64,000 bases of DNA from Neoechinorhynchus agilis (lineage: Eukaryota; Acanthocephala): the NCBI GenBank assembly GCA_051530055.1, contig CM121343.1, positions 7,750,001 to 7,814,000 on the forward strand. The letters run 5' to 3'. A program made the position numbers and the translations under genes. Shown here one piece after another: positions 9,896-20,195 of this stretch. The first letter of the stretch is position 1, and each line of letters begins with the position of its first letter. The notes below the pieces were generated by a model, which saw only the letters and a list, made by a program, of their open reading frames with translations, was not told where the DNA came from and searched no databases.

Positions 9896-11816
9896 TCGAG
9901 TTTGGCGATGTTTTCCCCCGGATTGTTGTTGGTGTTGATCATTTATTTTAAAATATTTCGTAAGCTTTTTGCTTACCTCTTCAATTATATCTACAAATTA
10001 AGCTAAAAGTCAAAATTGGACTATAGGAGTGGATAGCTGCGGTGATCTAACGTTTTGTTTTGTCCTGAATTTTGGGAAGTACAAGCGTATGATTCGCTTT
10101 GTTACTCTCCATGGTTACATTCCCTGTGATGTATATTGCCTCCATTACCAATCTCCTCCATAAATTAGCCTCAGGCTATATTATTGATGCTCATGTCCGA
10201 AGTCCACACGGTGTTTTTCCTTCTCCTGATGATTGGAGATCGCTGAGGAACCATCAAACCTCCTGCGCGCCTGCTTGTGTTGTGTTATTCTTTTGGACAA
10301 TCCTTGCATCGTTTGTCCCAAATAGATAGGATCACATTCCATGCACGGGATTTTATATACCTCCCTTGTACATTCTCTACTGTTCTTCTTCTTGAGTAAT
10401 CCTGTGTTAGTTGAACCTTTGCTGTACGATATTCTTAGGTTCGGATATTTTCCCTTCAGTCCATTTAGCTTCTTACTTGCCGTTTTGCTCACGATCTTAA
10501 GAGATGCATGCATCTTGGGTTCAGCTGTCTTGCTTTCTTTTACTCGTTTTGGACTGTTGATTCGTTGCATGCCCCGCTTGATTATCCACCACGGTTATCC
10601 TCTTGATTTAAGCACTTGTGTTATGTTGCGATATTCTTGATTGGGTGTGCTCACTTTTGACGTTATTTGTTTGACTCGTTGGAAGTACGAAGTTACTGTG
10701 GATAGTTTGTGTCGCATTGGCTGGTGACTGGTCCATACTATGGGTCCCCAAGGTAAGTTGGGTTTATGGTACATCGACGTTTCGACTGTACCTCTTTTTC
10801 CCAGATTCATTAGAACATCCAGGAAAGAGATGTGACCATTTTCCTCTTGCTCAACTGACCATTGAATATCGCTATTTCATTTAAATCTTCCTTAAGTCTG
10901 TTATGGTCGATATTAAGGTTCGTAATGATGAATGCATCATCCACATATCTTCTCCTCAACCTATGATGTATCGTTTGGAGGTTAGAAACTTGTCCTCCCA
11001 TTTGCGCATATAAAGGTCTGCCAGGACTGGTGCTAGAGACGATTCCATAGCCACACCATCACACTGATCATAATATTTGTGATTGAATTCGAATGACGTT
11101 TTACACGTACACCAACTTAGGAGGTCCAGTCTGGGTTCAGGACAATTCTGTTCTAGTAAATAAGCAGCCATATTCATTGTCTCCACTAATGAGATGTTAG
11201 TAGATAGAGAATTAACGTCCGCTGTGAAAAATTGATGTTCGTGATGTTGTCCCTGTCTGATGAAAGCAGCGAAAGCTGAGCCATCGGCAATATACGAGGT
11301 CGCAGGTGGTTGAGATTGCCGAAGTATGCTATTGATTTTCTTTGCCAATTTGTGATTAAACGTATCATATGAAGCGATGATCGGACGGAATTGTAAACTC
11401 GGCTTATGTATTTGAGGGGATAAATACATAAACGCGCTCGATGCGGATGTGGATCTCGTTTGCTGATGAAAGATATTCTATATGAGCGACGAATTGACTA
11501 ATCTTCTTAACATCGAGTTCAGTTCCGTCTCCCTCTTCCTTGTAGGGTCATAATGGAGTTCCTTGAATTTTTGAGATGAGAGTATATTGTGGGCAGCCAT
11601 ATTGTATTCATCTAAATCGACGGCGACTGTGTCTCTTCCTTTGTCTGATTTTAAATGGCAATCGATTCGATTGATCCACTCCTATAGTCCAATTCTGACT
11701 TTTAGCTTAATTTGTAGATATAACTGAAGCGGTAAGGAAAAAAGCTTACGAAATATTTTCAAATAAATGATCAACACCAACAACAAACCGGGGAAAAACC
11801 ATCGCCAAACTCGAAT
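9896..11816 (-). mobile_element. Penelope-like element bounded by inverted repeats
   Basis: A minus-strand PLE coding region lies between two inverted copies of a roughly 140-bp sequence: 9896-10034 and 11674-11816. Both contain the CTACAAATTAAGCTAAAAGT stretch and a TGGTGTTGATCATTTATTT-like stretch, in opposite orientation. Inverted or LTR-like flanks are known for this retroelement class. The copy appears nearly full length from the RT fingers to the endonuclease, but it carries several frameshifts. Confidence 0.8.
10050..11429 (-). pseudogene. PLE polyprotein: reverse transcriptase and GIY-YIG endonuclease (frameshifted)
   Basis: Reading leftward, the RT palm shows F-T-A-D-V-N-S-L-S-T-N-I (motif A), C-D-G-V-A-M-E-S-S-L-A-P-V-L-A (motif B, where G-S-P-L is usual) and RRYVDDAF (motif C with catalytic YVDD), followed by a N-G-H-I-S-F-L-D-V-L strand. 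Frames change near 10980 and near 10820. The downstream frame (10181-10570) has the YKIPCMEC ... Y-L-G-Q-T start of a GIY-YIG endonuclease with a Cys-based zinc motif, ending near 10050 with an E-A-I-Y-like exit. Retrotransposition by this copy is unlikely. Confidence 0.8.
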
Positions 11817-11819
11817 TTA

Positions 11820-12440
11820 AAGAATGTTTAATTAAAATCGTGAACATTTTTATTTGATATTATAGATTTCTTTTCACTAGAATTGTTTATCAGTTATTTT
11901 GTATTTGTAAAAAGTTAAGAACGCACAGAGTACTATATTCTTCGCTTTCTAAAATACTGTTTAAATCTAGTGCACTTAAATGAAATCTAAATTAATTTTT
12001 GTCTGATTTTGGTACTAATTCGTGTAATGATTTCGGATGAACTTTTCTTACATTACACTTTTGTTCTTTATCTGAGTTTTCGTTGAATCACTTGTCTAGA
12101 TGAGATGAAACGCGTTTTTCTTTATAGTAAACTGTTGAGTGTATTATCGTTATTCTTAGTCTACTATTATTGCATATCTTTATTGTCTATGAATTTTGGA
12201 ATAAGTGATACCACTTTGAATTTCTCATGATGAATTCTACTTGATAATAACACGTTTATTCATCAAAGCAGAGAATAAGACCCATGTCACGGGTGGTTTC
12301 TCTTGTACTTTCATTGGAGTAAATAAGGCATTGCGGCGATTGATTGAGCAACCACTGTTTGTTGGGCTTGATTTGATGATTTTAAGAAGATCCACGCCCT
12401 CTCCTACTCCGCGGCGCTCAAAACACTCTGGGCTATCTGT
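11820..12440. other. AT-rich intergenic stretch, no gene seen
   Basis: No convincing ORF or repeat with a match elsewhere in the window was found. It separates the Penelope-like element from the ZIP gene and probably holds that gene's 5' control region. At its right end the sequence CTGTTTAG directly precedes the ZIP start codon. Confidence 0.5.
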
Positions 12441-12445
12441 TTAGA

Positions 12446-15400
12446 ATGCTTACGTTTTTCATGCTGCTCTTAATGGTAAAGTTAGTGTGGTTCAACGTTC
12501 AAGCCGTGCAACCTCAACGTAATAACAGTGAAGCAGGCACGGTCTTAAAAACGCCGCAAGCAACATCAAAATTAAAGAACTTAATTTTTCACCATGCCTC
12601 ATTTAACGTAAGGTTCTCGTCTTCTTAATTCTTCTTATTCACGTTCAATCAGAGCTGTTATCAATCATGCATTAAGGATGTAGCTCAAAATAAAAACACC
12701 TATAATAAAAGTACTCTTAAATCTCGTACGAGTCGAGGAAAAGGTATAATTATTCTAAATTGGCGCTACTATATTTAAATAGTCTGGGTGCTTGGTTTGA
12801 CTTGCACTACTGCCATTAACATCGCAAGCTTGGTTGGTTACCTCTTGAAACCTTGTATGAAAAGGCGTGAATTTGATTGGATTCTTATGGTTTTAATTGG
12901 AGTTGCTATTGGATCAATGGCTGGCAGTGGAATTCTGCATTTGATTCCTGAGGTATGGTTAGTCTGTTTCTTTGACGTTACAAAATCAAAAGCAGGGATT
13001 TGGAATAACGAATGATGGCGATAGGAATTATGTTTTGAAAGCAATAGTGGTTATGTTTGGACTATACTGTTTCTATTTAATCGATAGGATTTTAAAAATC
13101 TTAACAACTGATCAAGTCCGTTTGCAATATTCGGTTGGTATATTGGAAGTGAGAATGTTAAAACCCTGTTTGTGCGTGTTTGTTTTAGGACCGAAGTGCG
13201 ATTGAGGAGCATAAGCATCAAATGGAATTGGTAGAAACAGCAGGGGCCCAATCGATCGATCACATGAATCCAACACACGTGATTGATTCACTCAGTTCCG
13301 ATCGAGAAAAACAATTTCTGAGTCCAATTACAAAAATTTACGACGACAAGGAAGTAAGCATCGTATCAGTTGCTTTTATTTTGTAGATCCAAAAACGACA
13401 ATTTCATCTTTATTTGTGGTTGACAATATTGCTATACGAAGTTATGCCTTGGCTTCTAGGCATCATTCTTCTCTTGTTTACCTATTGCAGGCCGAGATCA
13501 GGAAAATCAGACCTTCCATTGATCTCATCTGTTCAAGGGCCTCTGAACTTTTCCCTCACGATGCTCTCTTCCTTTTAAAAAATTGCATCTTCATTCCACG
13601 CATCCTCCATAAACTGCGGTCAACCCCTTCCTTTCAATGTCAGCCCGAATTGAGAGAGATTGATGGTTCTTTAAGGGATGGTCTATGTAAGATCCTTAAT
13701 ATTAAGCTCCCCGACACTGGCTGGACCCAGGCATCTTTGCCCACAAGCTGCGGAGGGATCGGTATTCGTGCCAGCTCAGCCATTGCGCTTCCAGCCTTTC
13801 CATCGTCTCTTAGTAGGTCCAAGCGCCTTTCCAGATTGATTTTGAGACATAATTTTGAGGAGGACATCAGCCTGGAGCCCGCTCTTCATCTTTGGATGTG
13901 TCTGTCTAACCTCGACAAGATTCCAGACCTCCCGGAAAACAGAAATCGTGGGACATTCCGTTAGTGGAGCGTGTTCACACCTCACTTTTTGACTCGCTCT
14001 CCGACGTGGATAGAACGCGATTAACTGCAGTTTCCTGCAAAGAGTCCGGCGCCTGGTTGAAAGCTGTACCATCAGCAAATCTCGGTTCGAGATTAGACGG
14101 CGAGGCTCTCAGAATCGCAGTGTCTCTGAGGCTCGGGCTCCCGGTTTGTATCCCTCACACCTGCCGATGCGGGACGGAAGTTGACCCCTCGGGCAGGCAC
14201 GGATTAGCCTGTAAACGCTCAAGTGGCCATTTTGCTAGACACGCCGAAATAAACGCATTGCTGAGCCGTGCTTTGAAAACGGCTAACTCTCCGAATATCC
14301 TCGAGCCTAGCAACATCTGCAGGATCGATGGGCGTAGGCCGGATGGAGTTACCGTTTTTCCTTGGAGCAGGGGGAGATGTCTCCTATGGGACGCAACATG
14401 CGTCGACTCCCTTGCAGCCAGCAATCTGCGAGATGCATCCTCCGGGGCTGGGGGAGCCGCATCAGCAGCTGAGCTTCGTAAGGTTGCAAAATACGCTGAT
14501 TTTACAAATTCTTATCATTTTGTCCCCTTCGCAGTGGAAACCTTAGGAGCTTTCGGACGTGCGGCGAGGAGTTTTGTTCTCGAACTGGGGCATCGCCTGA
14601 TCAACTCGACCAATGACAGGAGGGCTCGCTCGTTCCTAGTACAGAACATATCCTTGGCTATCCAGCGAGGAAACGCAGCGAGTGTCTTGGGGACGGTGAA
14701 GTACGATTGAGAATAATAAAAGTTATTCAATTAAAAAAAATTATTGAACCTTCGATAATTTTATTGACGTTCACCAGTTGCACACACCCAACAACAAAAC
14801 GTTTAAACAATCACCACCGTCCAAGAAGAAGAGGCATCGCTCTCCCCTTAGTGGTCACGACCACACTCACTGCGTTTCCTCTTTTCTATCGGGAGACCAA
14901 TGTTTTGGCGTAGGAAGGCACCAGCTCTTGACATATTTTATTTTTAGAGTACAGATGAGCAAAATGTTCAATCTCTTTTGGATACACGCGTTGTCAGTAA
15001 GGAATGTAGTGTGTTTTGGTCAATGAGAACAATCGCGCCTGTGGCATGGATGGTCCTTATATGCGACGCACTCCATAATTTTGTTGACGGTCTCGCTATC
15101 GGGGCAGCGTTCAGTGATGACGTTACGAAAGCGATCAGTGTTTGTTTAGCAGTTGCTTTTGAGGAAATTCCCAACGAACTTGGTCAGTACTCTTATTTGA
15201 GTTTAACCCTTTTAATTATACTCAATTTTCTTTGCTTAGGTGATTTTGCTGTACTACTCAACTCAGGGCTTGGACTCAAACCGGCGCTTTTTCTAAATTT
15301 CGTAGCAGCCTGCTCAAATTACATCGGTCTTAGTGTTGCCATAATTATAGGCGAGCTTTCTCAAATTCATCATTGGATATATTGTACTGCCGGTGGAATG

Positions 15401-15642
15401 TTTCTTTATATATCACTTGTAGTGATGGTGAGCGATTAACTTACCTTTTTTTGCTATAAAAGGCACTTGTGTAGGTAAACGAGCTCAACAACATGGGCGA
15501 TAGATTATCATCAAGGACACAAAAAAACCTATGGCCAGTTTTTATAGTTCAAAATCTTGGACTAATTTGTGGTTTCCTTATCATGTTATTCTTTGCGTTA
15601 TATGGAGACGAAATCAAAAATATAACCGTTAGTGCTCCCTAA
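12446..15642 (+). CDS. ZIP-family (SLC39) metal transporter, eight exons
   Basis: Phase-consistent exons are 12446-12607, 12653-12743, 12783-12952, 13189-13353, 14778-14909, 14948-15182, 15240-15427 and 15475-15642, giving about 436 residues, a usual ZIP length. The protein starts with a signal-peptide-like hydrophobic run. It has membrane segments (A-S-L-V-G-Y, G-V-A-I-G-S-M-A-G-S-G-I-L-H-L-I-P-E), a charged His-containing loop (H-D-H-T-H), then the metal-path helices HNFVDGLAIGAAFS and E-E-I-P-N-E-L-G-D, and ends F-I-V-Q-N-L-G-L. ZIPs move Zn, Fe or Mn into the cytosol. The E-E-x-P start of the second motif is typical of the ZIP8/ZIP14 branch; Asn replaces the usual His. The start is chosen because a splice acceptor lies one base before it. 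An upstream exon is possible. Confidence 0.88.
13384..14760 (+). mobile_element. Retroelement remnant inside ZIP intron 4
   Basis: Intron 4 of the ZIP gene (13354-14777, 1424 bp) is 6 to 37 times longer than the gene's other introns. Most of it is the same-strand 3' part of a non-LTR retrotransposon (see 13416-14710), ending with an A-rich stretch after 14720. The gene's splice donor (GTAAGC) and acceptor (CACCAG) lie just outside, so splicing could remove it whole. Confidence 0.8.
13416..14710 (+). pseudogene. C-terminal REL endonuclease region of a non-LTR retrotransposon
   Basis: Two open pieces (13416-13964 and 13964-14710, with a frame change near 13964) encode a C-terminal region typical of site-specific-type non-LTR elements. 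A Cys-x-Cys ... H-G-L-A-C zinc motif lies near residue 65 of the second piece. It is followed by G-R-R-P-D-G-V and L-L-W-D-A-T-C-V-D, which fit the PD-(D/E)xK core of a restriction-like endonuclease, and then the I-S-L-A-I-Q-R-G-N-A tail shared with 300-510 and 44905-46092. RT is absent, so this is 5'-truncated, as LINE insertions often are. Confidence 0.8.
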
Positions 15643-15659
15643 TTTTTAAGTGCAAATAA

Positions 15660-17355
15660 AATGTGATTTGTGGGACTCTTTAACCAACAATAACAACTTT
15701 GCCTCTATCTCCTTGACAAACCGCGAGTATCATAGATTTTTAATAAAGTTCCTCCGTGCATAATTTTAAAGATATCATCAAAGCTTTTAACATCGTTCCT
15801 TTATTTTTAGTATCCTACTTGTCGAAAATCCAACCAGAAAATAGGCTTCCGGCTTGCAAATTCCTAGATCGTCCTAAGAATGAAATTTCTTGCTCAGACC
15901 GATTAATCGAGTCTCAGATGTTTCATTTATTCTATGAATACCTTTCAATGGAGCCTATGATCTATAATAGCACATAAGTTTAAGTAACGAATGAAGCAAT
16001 AAGTTATTTTAGTTCAAACAGGATACTAGATAACCGTTGGCCTAAGACTTATACATTAGAAAGATCGTCTTTCGGAAGCTGCATTTAGGAATATTTAAAC
16101 GTCGCCCTCATAAACAAGAAAAAGATGTACTCATCGAAACAAAGTGATTCGCCGAGAGGATGTGGGTGCTTTTTAGACTGACTAGCATAAATCGTCTCCA
16201 TTTCAACGACTGAAATTTTAAAACACATTTTTAATTTGAGAAATATAAAACAAAAAATGTGTTTGGCAAATTCTTGTCTTCAAATGTTATGTTTGTTCGG
16301 CAGCTTCCTTGATGGCCGCGGCATTGCCGCGTTGGATCGCCGCGCTGAGTCGCTGCAACAGGAGGATAAAAACTTCTTACATGTTGGGATGAGCTCTCCA
16401 AGAAGACAGCCAAATTCTGAGAAACAATAACTACTCTACCCGCATGGCGGACTAATGAAAACTCGTAGCATCGAAAGTTATGGAAAATTTCCCCTTAAGC
16501 CGCGCAATCTGCGTCACAAATTTAAATTACTCAAATTTCTTTCGTATCATTTTCATCGAAATGTGAGAATTTCCAGTTTCAAGGTTGTCCCACGACCTAC
16601 AGATACAGTTGATTTATTTGCCTATCTTTCGCCGTATGACGGCTTCAACTGAGCAATTGTTTTCAGAGCTTTATTTTCCTCTAAAAATAATTGCCCAGTT
16701 GAAGCCATAAAACGGCGAAAGCTAGACAAATGAATCAACTATATCTGTAGAAATTAAATCAGAAAATTAACACAATATAACTGTTTTGCGTTGTTGATTC
16801 ACGCTTTTGACCTCTCTTGTACTCGTCATACCATGTATAGAAGCTGATTGTTTACCCTTTGGTGAGGTTTGCGTGATTGTGTTAGCTTTCGACGGTTCAT
16901 TATCTCGAAAACTCTTTCTTATATTAATAGCTCAGTCGTACATCCGAGTAGTCATCGTGCCTCAATATTAAGCTGTATTTTTATCCTTTTTTTTATTTAT
17001 CCACTTGTACTCACAAACAAACCGTCACAATTTTTTTTAATATATCGAAATGTCTTTATTAACCTGTTGGCAAGTGCTAATTTTAAAATTATTACATTGT
17101 TTTTGAACATGAAGGGACTCACACAACGCTCTCGCAGCAAATAGTAAAAGAATACTGTTTTTTTGTTGACATTGTTCATTTTTGATCGAAAAAATCGTCG
17201 TTTCAGCGAGTGCTGAAACACCATAAAATAGGTTTATATAAACACGTTTTATTAATGTAAGAAAAGAACGATCCACACACTTGCCAGCATCTATCTTTGC
17301 TGAAGGTGTCTGGATGACGGATGCTGAAGGCAAGGGAGGTGGGACTTATATTTGA
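15660..17355. other. Intergenic region; only a long hairpin stands out
   Basis: Downstream of the ZIP stop codon I see no convincing gene. Short ORFs at 15756-15977 and 16869-17144 have no recognisable domain, no splice-compatible partner and AT-biased composition. The one structured feature is the inverted repeat at 16597-16750. Confidence 0.5.
16597..16750. repeat. 62-bp inverted repeat with 30-bp spacer
   Basis: The arms 16597-16658 and 16689-16750 are reverse complements with only a handful of mismatches. The outer ends read CTACAGATA and its complement TATCTGTAG, and the inner ends read GGGCAATT-like and AATTGCCC-like. A transcript would fold into a long stem. It has no coding content. 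It may be a small foldback transposon or a hairpin RNA source. Confidence 0.8.
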
Positions 17356-17359
17356 AAGA

Positions 17360-17925
17360 GTTTTACAGGAGAATGACCGGTTGGGAGTCTTTCCTTGTTC
17401 TCCGGTTGTTAAGGAAAGATTGGGCTTGGGGGAGGAAAGAATTTTGGTTGAAAGTGGTAAGAGCGAGGGGGATGAAAAAGGTTGGGGTTACGGGTGTTAG
17501 ATGAGGGAAGAAAATTGTGGAGGGGTTGAAGAAGACGGAGGGCGTTTTTGGAGGAAATGGAGGTGGGCGTCGAGGGGAGGGAGTGAAGTCTCGCATATTC
17601 TCGCTGATCTCTTGTGGAAGGTTTCGAGGGAATGGAGAGCATTGACGGAAAGGGCGAGGAAAGCGTATGTAAGGATAGGGAGGATGGCAGAAAGATAAAA
17701 GTGAGCAAAGTATTTAGGGGATACGCCGAGACGCCGGAGGAGTTTGAGAAGGTAAAGACGAGGGTTTGCTTTAAAGAGTGTAAATGAAATGTGGGAATCC
17801 CATTTAAGGTTTTCTTTGAAAGTCAGGCCCAGTATTCGGAAAGAAGATGAGCGTTGGACGGGGAGAGGCGCGGGGATAAGGTTGCGTTTGGAAATTTGGG
17901 GCTGTAGATGTTCCGAAGTCATTGT
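17360..17925 (-). pseudogene. LINE reverse transcriptase C-terminal fragment
   Basis: The minus-strand frame 17497-17922 has the post-palm region of jockey/CR1-type LINE RTs: F-R-I-L-G-L-T-F, L-K-W-D-S-H-I, an R-L-Y-L-L-K-L-L-R-R-L-G-V stretch and a final H-S-L-E-T-F-H-K-R-S-A-R-I helix. The catalytic motifs lie upstream and are missing. The tail down to 17360 stays proline- and serine-rich in shifted frames. Confidence 0.75.
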
Positions 17926-17929
17926 TCAC

Positions 17930-20190
17930 CCAATACTCATCACAAGATCTTAATAAGGAAAATTGTTCAACCCACTAAATTATTAAGCACGGGGGTTGCT
18001 TTGAGAATGGCGAAATTTTGATGTTATAGGTTGTTGTAGAACGCGTTGAAATGCATATGCGTGATGTTTACCGCTAGAGCATTTTGCAAACGCTAGCGTC
18101 AAAAAATAGTCTCGAACATTTTTAAACAAATTATGTGCTCACCATCTTCAAACTAATTAGCTCTGTAGTAAGGCGAAGTCCGAGTTTCGGTATGAGGGTT
18201 ATTTCGTCGTCTACAGGACTTTTGAATGATTCAACCAAAAATTGATCAATGATTTTCATCGACCAAGTTCTGGTTTTCTGAGTGCGATTATGTGTGACTC
18301 TGATAACCGCTTAGACAGCTCTGCACGAAGACGGGTTAAATTTGATTAGAATTTCTAGCAAACGTTCGCACGGCATTTGACTTAGTTTGACATTGAAACT
18401 CGACCAAAAATTATTGTTGACAGTTTACACTATTTAATCGATGTTGTCTAAAGTAGTAAATGAATTCTATTGTTTTCTTAATATCCAGATAAGAATTGTG
18501 ACCGCATTCGCTAGCCCAAAATTGGAAAGAATAACATCAACGTACCATAAATGTTTGGGACTCATAGTAAGACCATTTGATTTGGATGTTAAAGCTCTCA
18601 AATCTAAATGGTTTCGACTGCCACATTGCATTTGCCAATACCCAAATATTAGACTACATAGCGAGATCTTTTTATGCAAAGAAATAGCATTGCCTTGTCC
18701 GGTTTTTCTTATCCATCCTCTAAGCTTTCTTTAATCTTCAAAACATTATGCTTCCCTTCGTTGGTTTGACGTTATTTTTTATTTATTGCTCACTGTCTCA
18801 ACTTTTAAAGGCAATAATCTCATGTGTCGGCAAGAATATAACCCACAATGAAATATCAATTTTTAACAAATATGAAAATGGTAGATAAACCACGGCTGAC
18901 TAAGGTGAATTTGAGTATTTTAACGTATCTGCGACTCGTAGGCGGATTATGATATTTTAAAACTATCAAAATTTTTAGTTATTTATCATCCGAATGTCAA
19001 TGTTAAAGTATTTATTGCCTTATCGTAAGTGGTACTAACGTTACTTGTTCTATTGGTGCATTTAGTCTGACCTGGATAACGACTTCAACAGCTTCTGAAA
19101 TATGACAACGAAGTGATCCTTTTATTCGTTGAATGCGCACTTATACTTACTAAAGTGTAGTAGTAGATTGAATAGGAGTTCACTTAAGAAAGTTTTTTAT
19201 CGCTATCAATGGACTTAACATGTTGCTCGGCAACTTCGATTGTGATGAGAGTCTATATTTAATATCATTTTTCTTCTTTCATCATACTTTTGTTTTGATT
19301 TCTTGCTTTGGAGAAATGTGACAAAACACAAACAATTCTTACTAACAGTAAAAGTCCACATATACTCACGATATTCACAAAATGTTTTTAACCGCTTCAA
19401 ACACTACTTCGTGCTCGTGTACATAGTTTACTTAATATCTTTCCGCAAAACTTATCTTCGTTTGTGTTGACACTATTACGAAATTCACCTTTGTTTGTTA
19501 CCTTTAAACGATTCTTATTGAACCTCGTAGCCCTTAGGCCATTATTTCTAACGGTAGCCAGACGATTTACCTTCTCTTGAATGTAGATTTTAGAACTTAC
19601 CTCTAAAGTTTACTTCTGGCATCAACGTTCATTTAAGTTATCTTCCTCGAAATGGAGTCTATCTCTAGGCTCCGTCATGCAAACACTTTCTTTACTACTA
19701 GCAATAATATGTTTACAATTAGCTATCCCAATTTGCGTTTTCCTTAATCCAAGTGCATCCGAATTTACATCACGAGTAAATAAGGCAATAATATCTTCCC
19801 ATCTTTATTGTACTTTTAACATTTCAAGAGAAGCGTCCATTTTGTCGGTTTCATGGATCGTGTGCGGATTTCGAAAGCCTTGTACATACTCTAATGCTTT
19901 ATTATCGTTAAAGGCGGTAATTAGGACACCCTTAAATGTATTGGATTACACACCATTGACGTTAACAGTTTTCCTTACGCTATAAAGCTTTTCTTGTTTG
20001 GATTTAATCTTAAAATTAATTGGATTGTCTTCTGAAATAACCTGAGCCGGCTAATCATTTTTTGCTGACTTTAATAACATGTAAAATTGACAATATAATC
20101 GTGATTATAGCATTTCTGAGGTTTATGATGTCTTGATACCATAACGTCCTGAATCAGCCCGTGTTGATTAAATAATCGGTAAATTTTTCA
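17930..20190. other. Intergenic region upstream of SMG1, no gene recognised
   Basis: This 2.2-kb stretch contains only short ORFs without recognisable domains (for example 18441-18734 and 19677-19985). I see no strong repeat shared with the rest of the window. It presumably includes the promoter of the SMG1-like gene and possibly small 5' exons that I cannot identify. Confidence 0.45.
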
Positions 20191-20195
20191 GATTA

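Noticed and set aside
18441-18734. A 97-residue plus-strand ORF as a gene
   Set aside because: No domain, no supporting splice or poly(A) signal, and an equally long antisense ORF.
19677-19985. First exon of SMG1 with a signal peptide
   Set aside because: SMG1 is not secreted, the ORF has no similarity to SMG1 N-termini, and no phase-consistent splice to 20192 was evident.
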